From Yinghuangia soli (GTDB taxonomy: Bacteria > Actinomycetota > Actinomycetes > Streptomycetales > Streptomycetaceae), in NCBI RefSeq assembly GCF_021502675.1, contig NZ_JAKFHA010000051.1, positions 1 to 46,254 on the forward strand: a DNA stretch of 46,254 nt, read 5' to 3'. The position numbers and the translations under genes were made by a program. Under the pieces are notes generated by a model, which saw only the letters and a program-made list of their open reading frames with translations, was not told the DNA's origin and did no database searches. Below are positions 1 to 8,700 of the stretch, piece after piece. How positions within the stretch are numbered: position 1 is the first letter of the stretch; each line of letters begins with the position of its first letter.

Positions 1-186
1 GCGCAGACCTACCTGTTCGCCGAGTTCAACGTCACCGCCCCGGCCGGCATCCAGACCGCCGCGACCATCGCGCCGGTCGAGGCGATGCACGCGGCGATCC
101 TGCACTACCTGCTCGGCCAGTACCCGGCGCCGGACGACTTCCTGCCCGTCGACAAGGCGGCGAAGACGGACGACCTCACCGTCTGA
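1..186 (+). CDS. Ferritin-like domain protein, C-terminal fragment
   Basis: The reading frame is open from the window edge and stops with TGA at 184-186, leaving 61 C-terminal residues. The stretch TIAPVEAMHAAIL followed by LLGQYPAPDDF looks like the last helix of the ferritin-like (Ferritin_2/DUF4439-type) family seen in actinomycete exported proteins, where a Glu and a His on one helix contribute to a di-metal site. The gene start, any signal peptide and the other metal ligands lie outside the window. It precedes a copper-binding cupredoxin lipoprotein on the same strand, but a hairpin separates the two. The family call rests on one short motif and is tentative. Confidence 0.5.
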   Translation, partial: AQTYLFAEFNVTAPAGIQTAATIAPVEAMHAAILHYLLGQYPAPDDFLPVDKAAKTDDLTV

Positions 187-200
187 CCGACCGCCCTCCG

Positions 201-223
201 CGGCGGTGGCCGCGCCACCGCCG
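201..223 (+). terminator. Hairpin terminator after the ferritin-like gene
   Basis: A perfect 10-bp GC stem (201-210 with 214-223) with a 3-nt loop lies 15 bp after the stop codon. It has no U tract, which is usual for actinomycete terminators. The rest of 187-372 shows no further gene or motif. Confidence 0.5.
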
Positions 224-372
224 CCGCTGTCCGGGAGCCGCGCCCACCGGCACCGGACGGCGTTCCCGGCTCGCGCAGGGCCGACGGGCCCGCGCGAGCC
301 GGGCCCCGCACCGCGGCAGCACTGCTGCGCGGCGGCCGCCGACCGGCCACGACATCGAAGGATTCCCTCGCC

Positions 373-795
373 TTGTACCGCCATCCCCGTGCCCTGCGCC
401 GCGGCGCCGTCCTGGCCTCGCTGCCGCTGCTGTTCCTGCTCGCCGGCTGCGGCGGCTCCTCCTCGTCCGGCGACTCCACGAGCACCCTGGCGCCTCCGCC
501 GAGCAGCGCCGCCGGCCCGGCGCCCGGCGGCGGGGAGACGGCGACCACGACGACGGTCACGATCAAGTCGTTCGCGTTCGCCCCTGCCGCGTTCACCGTC
601 GCCCCCGGCGCCACCGTCACCGTGGTCAACCAGGACGACGCCGCGCACACCCTCACCGCGAACGACAAAGCCTTCGACACCGGCACGCTCGCGGCCGGCG
701 CCACCGGCACGTTCACCGCGCCGACGACACCGGGCACCTATCCGTTCCTGTGCACCCTCCACCAGTTCATGACCGGCACCCTGACCGTGCGTTAG
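373..795 (+). CDS. Cupredoxin-domain lipoprotein
   Basis: This 140-residue protein starts at TTG 373. Residues 9-26 form a lipoprotein signal with the lipobox LLAGC, so Cys26 should be lipidated and the protein anchored outside the membrane. A Ser/Pro/Gly-rich linker runs to about residue 58. A plastocyanin-like beta-sandwich follows, with the expected type 1 copper ligands His92, Cys127, His130 and Met133 in the usual spacing (H..., then CxxHxxM). Such proteins carry electrons or bind copper at the cell surface; the redox partner is not evident here. The start codon is the least certain point, as no strong ribosome binding site precedes it. Confidence 0.8.
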   Translation: MYRHPRALRRGAVLASLPLLFLLAGCGGSSSSGDSTSTLAPPPSSAAGPAPGGGETATTTTVTIKSFAFAPAAFTVAPGATVTVVNQDDAAHTLTANDKAFDTGTLAAGATGTFTAPTTPGTYPFLCTLHQFMTGTLTVR

Positions 796-889
796 GCCGT
801 GTCTGCCCCACGCAGTCCGGCCCGGGAGGGGCGCGTGCGCCGCCGAGTCCGCGCTGTGCCGCGCAGCACCACTTGCCACCGGAGCCTGT

Positions 890-1345
890 ATGTCTCGACG
901 CGTGTGCGCGAATCCGCGCTGCGGACGCCCGCTGGACGCCCACGCCCCAACTGCCCGGCATTGCTCTGCGGCGTGCCGGCAGGCCTGCCACCGCGACCGC
1001 CACAGGACCCACGAGCAGAACGACAGACTGGCGGCCCTGGCACAGGAGTTCCACCGGACCGCAGGCCACTTGGCCGCCGCAGCCGCCGACGCGGCCGCCG
1101 CCCGCCACTCGCACGCACTCAGCGCCTGCATCCCTGCACTGGCCTCGCTCCTGGACCATCTCACGAGCCTCGCGGTGCACCACGACCGCGCCCGGGGCGA
1201 CAGCTGGCCGGTCATCGCCGCCCGCCTGAACCTCGAACCCGAGACCGCGCGCCGCCGCCACCGCAGCACACCCCGCCAGGCCTCTGCCGCCACCGATCCG
1301 GACGGCTCCGCGTCGCACGGCGGCGTCCGGCACGAGCACGGATGA
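890..1345 (+). CDS. Small zinc-finger protein with C-terminal HTH-like segment
   Basis: The 151-residue product starts at ATG 890, 6 nt after a GGAG. The N-terminus has four cysteines (CANPRCGRPL..., then CSAACRQ), an arrangement common in short Streptomyces proteins that end the motif in a CRQ-type helix; it probably binds one zinc. The middle is Ala/His-rich and helical. Residues about 104-121 (SWPVIAARLNLEPETARRR) resemble a recognition helix-turn-helix, so DNA binding is plausible. A longer frame overlaps it and runs into the next gene, but that frame's first 260 residues are Arg/Pro-rich shadow sequence. The biological role is unknown. Confidence 0.65.
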   Translation: MSRRVCANPRCGRPLDAHAPTARHCSAACRQACHRDRHRTHEQNDRLAALAQEFHRTAGHLAAAAADAAAARHSHALSACIPALASLLDHLTSLAVHHDRARGDSWPVIAARLNLEPETARRRHRSTPRQASAATDPDGSASHGGVRHEHG

Positions 1346-1587
1346 CCCGGCCGACCCGCCGTGCCACGACGACCGGTCCGCGATTCTGCGCGATCCGGTC
1401 GGCCGCATCCGGGTGGCGCGCACCGAACTCGCGCCCCCGTAATCGGAGGAAGCCCGGCACCGGGACGCCCGCCGCCGCGCCGCGGCCCCGGCCCGATGCC
1501 GCGTTTGCAGCCGAGCCCCTGCGCAAGCGCCGTCACCCCGGCCGAAAAGAGTGGACAAGACGGCACCGTTCGGCCAATATCGCCGCG

Positions 1588-2136
1588 ATGCCGAACGAAC
1601 CTCTCTCCATATCCAAGCGCGTCCGCTTCGTCGAGCTGGGCGGGCAGGCGCTGCGCGCGCTGGCCGACGGCGACCTCGCCGCGGGCAGCGCGGCGGCCGG
1701 GGTCGCCCTCGACGCGTACTTCGTGGGCGACCGGGCCCGCGGGATCTTCGCGTACCGCGCCGACCAGCTCGTCCGGGACCCGTCCGCCGCCCCGTGGATC
1801 ACCCGGGCCGCGGTGTCCGAGCCGGACGGGGTCGTGGTCGGCGACGCCGGATTCCACGGGCCGCCGGACGAGGCCGGGATGATCGAGATCGGCTACTGCG
1901 TCGTACCGCAGTTCCGCCGCCAGGGGTACGCACGGGCCATGGTCGCCGCCCTGCTCGCGCGGGCGGCCGCCGAGCCGGATGTCGCGACCGTGCGGGCCAC
2001 CATCGGCAGCGACAATGCCGCCTCGCTCGCCACCATCGCCGGCTTCGGCTTCACGCGCGTCGGCGAGAAGAGCCATGGGGGCAACGGGATCGCGTTTGTC
2101 TTCGAGCGCCCGGCGGAGGCCCTGGAAATCCTTTAG
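1588..2136 (+). CDS. GNAT-family N-acetyltransferase
   Basis: A 182-residue protein starting at ATG 1588 (MPNEPLS...). The acetyl-CoA-binding core is clear: the beta-4 strand IEIGYCVVPQFRRQGYARAM contains the R/Q-x-x-G-x-A/G loop, followed by IGSDNAASLATIAGFGFTRVGE, the usual C-terminal half of RimJ/RimL-like GNATs. It should transfer an acetyl group from acetyl-CoA to an amine, perhaps a protein N-terminus or a small molecule; the substrate cannot be read. The same frame stays open upstream to 799, but that stretch lacks any family signal. The 242 bp upstream (1346-1587) hold nothing I recognise. Confidence 0.85.
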   Translation: MPNEPLSISKRVRFVELGGQALRALADGDLAAGSAAAGVALDAYFVGDRARGIFAYRADQLVRDPSAAPWITRAAVSEPDGVVVGDAGFHGPPDEAGMIEIGYCVVPQFRRQGYARAMVAALLARAAAEPDVATVRATIGSDNAASLATIAGFGFTRVGEKSHGGNGIAFVFERPAEALEIL

Positions 2137-2170
2137 GATCAAGGAACTTCGGGGCGGACGGGAGCCGGTC

Positions 2171-2632
2171 GTGTATCCACTCAAGCGGGTTCGCCCGGGC
2201 GCCGACGTCCGGCTCCGGGTCGAACCGGACAGCGAGCCCCCGGCACCGGAAGGCCGGGCCCTCGAAATCGTCGTCGAAATGCCCGTGCCCTGTACCGACT
2301 GCGCGGGGACGGGCTCGGCGTCCAAAGCCGACCCGGGCGGCATCTGCCCCGACTGCCGAGGCGACGGCCGGGCCAGGACCAGGTTCCTCGGCCGCCCGGA
2401 CAACATCCCGTGCGGCACCTGCCGCGGGTACGGCGACGTCCTGCCCGACCCCTGCGCGACCTGTTCCGCGACGGGCCGCGTCGTGGCGCCCCGCGAAGTA
2501 CGGGTGCGCATTCCGTCGGACGTCCCGACCGGCGCCGTGATCCGCCTCCGCGCCGAAGGCGAGGCCGGCTGCTCCGGCGGCCCACCGGGCGACCTGTACA
2601 TCGAGATCGGCCAGAGCAATTCCCGCACCTAG
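2171..2632 (+). CDS. DnaJ-like zinc-finger protein lacking a J domain
   Basis: The 153-residue product starts at GTG 2171 after a GGAG at 2161. It begins with a short beta-rich segment, then carries four CxxC repeats of the DnaJ cysteine-rich type (CTDCAGTG, CPDCRGDG, CGTCRGYG, CATCSATG), enough for two zinc centres. It ends with a DnaJ C-terminal-domain strand set (VRIPSDVPTGAVIRLRAEG, then GGPPGDLYIEI). The J domain that stimulates Hsp70 and the Gly/Phe linker are absent, and there is no space for them upstream. It may bind unfolded protein or act as a zinc/redox protein without recruiting DnaK. The domain call is secure; the function is inference. Confidence 0.8.
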   Translation: MYPLKRVRPGADVRLRVEPDSEPPAPEGRALEIVVEMPVPCTDCAGTGSASKADPGGICPDCRGDGRARTRFLGRPDNIPCGTCRGYGDVLPDPCATCSATGRVVAPREVRVRIPSDVPTGAVIRLRAEGEAGCSGGPPGDLYIEIGQSNSRT

Positions 2633-2663
2633 CCGCCGCGATTCCGACCGCAGCAGCCCGCCC

Positions 2664-3437
2664 TCAACCGCCGATGCGGAAGACGGCCGATGACGCCTGG
2701 GATTCGCCGAACTCCCAAGCGGCCAGCAGGGTATGGCTGGGGCGTTCGGCGAGCCACGTGAATTCCGGCGGGCAGTCGCCGGCGCCCAGGTAGCGGGCGC
2801 CGTCGCTGCGGGACCAGGGTTCGGCGAGGCAGAGCATGCGCAGGTGGTCGCGCAGGACGGGGTGGTCGACGGCGGCGAGGGCGGCGTCCCAGCGGGGTTC
2901 CGCTTCCGCGCCGGTGCGGAAGTCGGCCAGGTCGGAGAGGTTGCCGCCGGTCCAGGTGGCGGCGCGCATCGCGTCGAAGAGGGTGCCGTCGCCGGCCACG
3001 CGGGCCAGGACGGTCATCGTCAGGTCGTCCGGTGCGGCGTGTCCGGCGGCGAGGAGCCGGGCCAGGTCGGTGCCGGTGACCACGGGTGCCGACGGGTCGA
3101 GGGAGAGCGCGGCCACCTGCGGCGGGACGTCGCCATCGAGGAGGAACAGCGAGCGGGCGAGGTCCAGTTGCCAGTGGGTCCAGCTGAGCGGGTACTCCTC
3201 GTCGAAGGCCTCCGGGTCCGAGGTGGCGACGGTGAGGAGTGCGTCGGTGCCCGGGAAGAACTCGAAGAACTCCGCGGAGAGTTCGTCGTCCCAGTGGTAG
3301 AGGGCGTACGTCGCCGTAGGGGCGAAGGCGTCGAGCGGACGCCCCAGCAGCGCCGCGAAGGCAGTCGGCAGACCCGCCCGCCAGCCGCGGGTCTGGTCGG
3401 TGAAATGTCCACGCTCATAAGGCCGTTCGGCGTCCAT
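2664..3437 (-). CDS. Hypothetical protein
   Basis: I do not recognise a family in this 257-residue acidic protein. It begins MDAERPYERGHFTDQ and has mixed alpha/beta character, with several conserved-looking Trp/Asp segments (YHWDDELSAEFFEFFPG, SWTHWQLDLA). No signal peptide or membrane segment is visible. The ATG at 3437 has a good purine-rich Shine-Dalgarno (GCGGGGGA). A GTG at 3491 is also in frame, only 12 bp after the upstream gene stops, but choosing it would put a perfect palindrome (3462-3474) inside the coding region. The upstream SUKH-4-like gene on the same strand may be co-transcribed. Confidence 0.6.
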   Translation of the reverse strand: MDAERPYERGHFTDQTRGWRAGLPTAFAALLGRPLDAFAPTATYALYHWDDELSAEFFEFFPGTDALLTVATSDPEAFDEEYPLSWTHWQLDLARSLFLLDGDVPPQVAALSLDPSAPVVTGTDLARLLAAGHAAPDDLTMTVLARVAGDGTLFDAMRAATWTGGNLSDLADFRTGAEAEPRWDAALAAVDHPVLRDHLRMLCLAEPWSRSDGARYLGAGDCPPEFTWLAERPSHTLLAAWEFGESQASSAVFRIGG

Positions 3438-3461
3438 GGCATCCCCCGCGAAGACGGCGTG

Positions 3462-3474
3462 TAAGACCGTCTTA
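3462..3474. promoter_or_regulatory. Palindromic operator candidate
   Basis: TAAGACCGTCTTA is a perfect inverted repeat with a one-base centre. It lies 25-37 bp upstream of the ATG at 3437, in the short gap after the SUKH-4-like gene. Its size and symmetry fit a dimeric repressor, but no cognate regulator is identified. Confidence 0.35.
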
Positions 3475-3503
3475 TCACCTCGCGCGGACACCCGCCGAGG
3501 CGG

Positions 3504-4790
3504 TCAGTAGCCGTCGACGCCCAGCTGCGTGATCCCGGCGAAGAAGTGCTCCCAGGTCGCGTACGCCGGGGTGCCCGCGGTCATGGCGTCCGGGTCCAGG
3601 GCGGTCATCTCGGCGGCGAAGTCGGCCGCGCCGGTCTCGCCCGGGTACGGGTCCCAGCAGGCGCCCATGAAGCGCTGCACGCCTTCCAGGTACGCTGCGA
3701 AGGCCGCGACGTCGCGCACCAGCGGGAACACCGGACCGTGCGCGGCGCCCGCGGCCTTGCGGTGCAGGTACACCCGGCCGGTGCCGCGGTGCACGCACAG
3801 GCGGCTGCGGTCGCCGTACCCGATCTCGAACGTGCCCAGGTGGACCAGGTCTTCGAGGGCCGGTCCGCTGGGCTCCGGCGTCTCCGGCTCGACCTCCGGC
3901 AGCGGCACCGGCTGCTTGGCGACGTTGAAGGTGGCCATCCCGGCCGCCCACCACGAGGGCAGCCCGACGTCGGTGAGCAGCGTGCGGGTGGGCTCGTGCT
4001 CGATCAGGTCCGCGAGGTCGGCGGCGCCGAAGCGGTGCACGCCGTCCGCATCGAAGGCGGCCACCAGCGCCTCGTACGTCAGCGGCTGAGTGCCGCCGCG
4101 GGTGCCGGGCCGGAACCAGGCGTCGCCGAACGGCACGTCCCCACTCTCGGCCTGCTCCCCGGCGGCTGCCGCCGGGTTGGGCTCGATCACCGCGATCCCG
4201 CGGGCGTCGGCCACGACATAGCGGCCGTCCACCTCGGCATCCGGTTCCTCCCAGCCCTCCGGACCACGCAGACGCCGCGCTTCGTCAGCGAACAGCCACG
4301 GCTCGTCGGGGGCTTCCGCGTCCTCGGAGTCCTCCGGCTCGGGCCGGCGTTCGCCGGTCGCGACGTCGAACCAGGTCTCCAGGCACCAGGACGCGGACAC
4401 CCCGACCAAGCGCGAACCGTCGGGCCCGTCGGCGAGCAGCACCGTGCGGTCCCCCGACAGGTTCGGGGCGGCCTCGTACGCACCGACCGGGCGCCACCAG
4501 GCCCACAGCGTCCGCCACGGCAGCCCCGGTTCGGCGGCGGCCACCCGCGCGGCGTAGTCGCCGTGCCCCAGCACCGCGGCCGCGAAGTGCAGCCACGACG
4601 CGAACTCCGCGCGCGACGCCGCGCGCTGTCCGAAGACGGCCTCGGCCTGCGCGAACACCTCGCGCCCGATGCCCCCTTCGCCGGCGGGGCACCCGGCCAG
4701 CGCCGCGCGCACCGCGGCGCGGTCGGCGTCGAGCAGGGCAGCGGGCTCGTCGAGGACGGCGGCAAGGGCCGGCGGTTCGATCTTGGACAT
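3504..4790 (-). CDS. SUKH-4-like (SMI1/KNR4 superfamily) protein
   Basis: The 428-residue product starts at ATG 4790. The C-terminal half (about 230-428) looks like the SUKH-4 family: TRTLLTDVGLPSWW, then LGTFEIGYGDRSRLCVHRGTGRVYLHRK, then a segment with FPLVRDVAAFAAYLEG. The N-terminal half is acidic and contains WRTLWAWWRP and a run of Glu/Asp; I cannot assign it. SUKH proteins are best known as immunity partners of polymorphic toxins, but actinomycetes carry many orphan copies. No toxin, Rhs/YD repeat or secretion gene lies in this window, so an immunity role is not supported here. The frame continues open upstream without family signal. Confidence 0.6.
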   Translation of the reverse strand: MSKIEPPALAAVLDEPAALLDADRAAVRAALAGCPAGEGGIGREVFAQAEAVFGQRAASRAEFASWLHFAAAVLGHGDYAARVAAAEPGLPWRTLWAWWRPVGAYEAAPNLSGDRTVLLADGPDGSRLVGVSASWCLETWFDVATGERRPEPEDSEDAEAPDEPWLFADEARRLRGPEGWEEPDAEVDGRYVVADARGIAVIEPNPAAAAGEQAESGDVPFGDAWFRPGTRGGTQPLTYEALVAAFDADGVHRFGAADLADLIEHEPTRTLLTDVGLPSWWAAGMATFNVAKQPVPLPEVEPETPEPSGPALEDLVHLGTFEIGYGDRSRLCVHRGTGRVYLHRKAAGAAHGPVFPLVRDVAAFAAYLEGVQRFMGACWDPYPGETGAADFAAEMTALDPDAMTAGTPAYATWEHFFAGITQLGVDGY

Positions 4791-4940
4791 CCCGGAATCC
4801 TGCCATTTCCCCGCGGCTCCCGCTGAAGCGGGTCGGCCGCGACCGCCCGGACCGGCCCAAAGCGGGCCGCACGACGACAACACGGCAGCGCATGAGCAGC
4901 ACACGAGCAGGGCGTGAGCAGGGCGAAACGATTCCGTAAC

Positions 4941-4972
4941 CGCAGGCGGGATCCTGCGAAACGTGCGATCCC
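4941..4972. promoter_or_regulatory. Overlapping inverted repeats before the GntR-urea operon
   Basis: Two short dyads overlap just upstream of the GntR start at 4986: CGCAGG/CCTGCG (4941-4946 with 4953-4958) and GGGATC/GATCCC (4948-4953 with 4967-4972). They sit in the divergent gap between the SUKH-4-like gene and the urea operon, where an autoregulatory GntR site would be expected. They do not match the common GT-N-AC GntR consensus well. Confidence 0.3.
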
Positions 4973-4985
4973 TAGCTTCCGCTTC

Positions 4986-5720
4986 ATGGGCACCGACGTG
5001 GATACCGGGCTGGATCCCGGGGTGGATACAGGTCCCGCGCACACCGGAATTCTGGGTTCCCGGGTCGAGGACGAGCTCCGCGCGGCCGTGCTGGGCGCCG
5101 AGTTCGGTGTACGCGAGCGCCTGACGGAGAGCGGTCTGGCCCGCCGGTTCGGGGTCTCCCGCACCCCCGTCCGGGCCGCGCTGGCCGGCCTCGTCGCGGA
5201 CGGGCTGCTGACCCGCTTGGACGGCGCGTATTACGTGGCCGTGCCGGATCTGGCCGAGCTGCGCGACCTGTACGAGCTGCGGGTCACCCTCGAACTCCGC
5301 GGCATCGCACGGGCGATGGAGGACCCGTCGCTGCGCCACGATCCGGCCATCCTCGCCGAGCAGCACGCCTGGTGGAGCGCCATGCGCGCGCTGCCGCCCC
5401 AGCCCGGTCCGGGCGTGGTGCTGCTGGACGAGCGCTTCCACGCCGAGTTGTCCCGGGCCGCCGGGAACCGGGCGCTGACCGCGGCGCTCACGTCGGTCAA
5501 CGCGAAGATCCGCCGGATCCGGATGTACGACTTCCTCACCGCCGACCGCGTCCAGTCGACCGTGGCCGAGCACCTGGAGATCCTCGACCTGCTGCAGGCC
5601 GGGGAGTTGGACGCCGCGCACCGCGCGCTGCACGTCCATGTCGGAGAGTCGCTGGCCGTCGTGCGGGAGCGCGCGTCCGAGGCGCTGACGCACATGACCC
5701 TGCACGGAGGCCTTTCATGA
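4986..5720 (+). CDS. GntR/FadR-family transcriptional regulator
   Basis: The 244-residue product is called from ATG 4986 (MGTDVDTG...); an in-frame start at 4914 would add a basic stretch unlike the family. After a short leader, a winged helix (RLTESGLARRFGVSRTPVRAALAGLVADGLL) gives DNA binding. The C-terminal helices (ELYELRVTLELRGIARAM, DERFHAELSRAAGNRAL, EHLEILDLLQAGELDAAHRALHVH) form an FCD ligand-sensing domain whose Asp/His residues usually hold a metal. The stop overlaps the urea carboxylase start in ATGA, so it is the first gene of that operon and very likely its local regulator. The ligand is unknown; a urea-pathway intermediate or nitrogen compound is a reasonable guess. Confidence 0.85.
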   Translation: MGTDVDTGLDPGVDTGPAHTGILGSRVEDELRAAVLGAEFGVRERLTESGLARRFGVSRTPVRAALAGLVADGLLTRLDGAYYVAVPDLAELRDLYELRVTLELRGIARAMEDPSLRHDPAILAEQHAWWSAMRALPPQPGPGVVLLDERFHAELSRAAGNRALTAALTSVNAKIRRIRMYDFLTADRVQSTVAEHLEILDLLQAGELDAAHRALHVHVGESLAVVRERASEALTHMTLHGGLS

Positions 5721-8700
5721 GCTTCGACACGCTGCTGGTCGCGAACCGCGGCGAGATAGCCGTGCGGATCCTGCGGACCGCGGCCGCGCTCGGTCTGCGG
5801 ACCGTCGCGGTCTACTCCGACACGGACGCCGGGGCGATGCACGTGCGCATGGCCGACGAGGCGGTACGCCTGGGTCCGGGGCCGGCCGCGGAGAGCTACC
5901 TGCGGGTCGACGCGATCCTGGAGGCGGCGGCGCGGACCGGCGCCGGGGCGGTGCACCCCGGGTACGGATTCCTGTCCGAGCGCTCCGACTTCGCCCGGGC
6001 GTGCGAGGCGGCGGGGCTCGCGTTCGTCGGTGCGACGCCGGGCCAGATCGAGCTGTTCGCCATGAAGAACACCGCGCGCGGCGCGGCGGCCCGGGTCGGC
6101 GTCCCGCTGATGCCCGGTTCGGAGGTGCTCGCCGATGTGGCGGACGCGGTCGCGCAGGCGGACCGGATCGGCTATCCGGTGATGCTCAAGGCGGTGGCGG
6201 GCGGCGGCGGGATCGGCATGCGGGCGTGTGCCGACGAGGCTGCACTGCGTGCCGCGTTCGACCATGTCAGCCGTACCGCGCAGGCCGGTTTCGGCAATCC
6301 CGCGGTCTTCCTGGAGCGGTTCGTCGCCAACGCCCGGCACATCGAGGTGCAGGTGTTCGGCGACGGCGCGGGCCGCGTGGTCAGTCTGGGCGACCGCGAC
6401 TGCAGTCTGCAGCGCCGGCACCAGAAGGTGATCGAGGAGGCGCCGGCCCCGCTGCTGCCGGACCGGGTGCGGCGGCGGATCCACGAGGCGGCCCGGGAGC
6501 TGTGCGCCAACGTCGGCTACCGGTCGGCGGGCACTGTGGAGTACGTGTACGACGCCGACCGGCAGGAGGCGTCGTTCCTGGAGGTGAACACCCGGCTCCA
6601 GGTGGAGCATCCGGTCACCGAGGCGGTGACCGGCGTCGACCTGGTCGAGTGGATGCTGCGCCTGGCGCAGGGCGACACCGCGTTCCTGGACGGCATGCCG
6701 CCGCACGGCCCGGCGATCCGCGGCCATGCGATCGAGGCCCGGCTGTACGCCGAGGACCCGGTCCGCGGGCACCAGCCGAGCTCCGGCGTCGTCACCGCGG
6801 TGGCGTACGGCCCGGGCGTGCGGGTCGACGGCTGGCTCGAACCGGGCCAGGCGGTCGGCACGTTCTACGACCCGCTGCTCGCCAAGGTCGTCGCGCACGC
6901 GGACACCCGCGAGGATGCGCTCGCGGTGCTCGGCGAGGCGCTGGACGCGACCGAGGTCGCGGGCATCGAGACCAACGTGGGGCAGCTCCGCGCGGCGGTC
7001 GCCGACCCCGTGGTGTGCGCGGGGTGGACGACGACGGCGACGCTGTCGTCGGTGAAGGACCTGCGGCCGCGTATCGAAGTGGAGCGGGCCGGCACGCTGA
7101 CGACGGTGCAGGACCTGCCGGGCCGGGTCGGCGGCTGGGACGTCGGCATCCCGCCGAGCGGGCCGATGGACGACCGGTCCTTCCGGGACGGCAACCGCAT
7201 CCTGGGCAACCCGGACGGCGCGCCGGGCCTGGAGTGCACGTTGGACGGGCCCCGCCTGGTGTTCACCGCGGGCGCGACGGTGTGCGTCACGGGTGCTCCG
7301 GCGCCGGTCACGGTGAACGGCTTCCCGGTCGGGCAGTGGAAGGCGGTACGTGTCCCGCCGGGCGGCATCCTGGACGTGGGAACGGTGCCCGGGCCGGGGA
7401 TGCGCACGTACGTCCTGGTCGCGGGCGGTTTCGCCATCCCGTCCTATCGGGGCTCGGCGTCGACGTTCACCGCGGGCGCGTTCGGCGGGCATGCCGGGCG
7501 GGCGCTGCGCGTCGGCGACGTGCTGCGGTCCGCGCCGCCGCAGCAGGTGCCCGGGCCGGATCCTGCGCCCGTCCCGGACTTCACCGACCGCTGGATCGTC
7601 GGCGTGAGCGAGGGCCCGCAGCCGGCCCCGGAATACCTGACCCGCGCGGACATGGAGCAGCTGTACGCCACGTGGTGGACCGTCACCAGCCAGGCGGCGC
7701 GCACCGGTGTGCGCCTGTCGGGGCCGCGGCCGACGTGGGCCCGGGCGGACGGCGGCGAGGCCGGGCTGCACCCGTCGAACCTGCACGACAATCCCTACTC
7801 GGTCGGGGCGTTGAACCTGACCGGCGACACTCCGGTGCTGCTCGGGCCGGACGGGCCGAGCCTGGGCGGATTCGTGTGCCCGGTGACGGTCGTGCCCGGC
7901 GAGCGCTGGAAAATCGGGCAGCTGCGGCCCGGCGACACGGTGCGCTTCACGCCGGTCGACGCGCCGACCGCGCAGGCGCTGCGCTCGGGTGCCGCCGCAC
8001 CGGCGCTGCTGAGCCGCGCCCCGGAGCGCGACGACGGCGTGCTGGCCCGCCGCGAGGCGACCGACGACACGCCCGAGGTGGTCTACCGGCGCGGCGCTGC
8101 GGACAACGTGCTGGTGGAATACGGGCCGATGGTGCTCGATCTGGGACTGCGGATGCGGGTGCACGCGCTCGCGTCGGGGCTTGCCGCCCGGGGCCTCGGC
8201 GGGCTGGTCGACGTCACGCCGGGGGTCCGGTCGCTGCACCTGCACACCGACCCGGACCGGCTGCCGCAGGCCCGGCTGGTGGAGGTGCTGGCCGAGATCG
8301 AGGCGGAACTCCCGGCCACCGCCGACCTGTCCGTGGACAGCCGCACGATCCGGCTGCCGATGTCGTGGGACGACCCGGTGGTCGGCCAGGCCATCGCCCG
8401 GTACCGCGAGACGGTGCGGGACGACGCGCCGTGGAATCCGTCCAACATCGAGTTCGTCCGGCGCATCAACGGGCTGGACGATGTGGACGACGTGCGCCGG
8501 ACGGTCTTCGACGCGCAGTATCTGGTCCTCGGCCTGGGCGACGTGTACCTGGGTGCGCCGGCGGCGACGCCGCTGGATCCGCGGCACCGGCTGCTCACCA
8601 CCAAGTACAACCCGGCGCGCATGTGGACGGCCGAGGGCACCGTCGGGATCGGCGGGACCTACCTGTGCGTGTACGGGATGAACAGCCCCGGCGGATACCA

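Noticed and set aside
799-1587. N-terminal extension of the GNAT frame
   Set aside because: Arg/Pro-rich, overlaps a better gene at 890-1345, and the GNAT fold starts only at the ATG at 1588.
3504-4790. Toxin-immunity locus built on the SUKH-4-like gene
   Set aside because: No toxin, Rhs repeat, WXG100 or secretion gene is adjacent.
4986-5720. Guanidine riboswitch control of the urea operon
   Set aside because: No ykkC-type or paired ACGR hairpins were seen upstream; a GntR regulator leads the operon instead.
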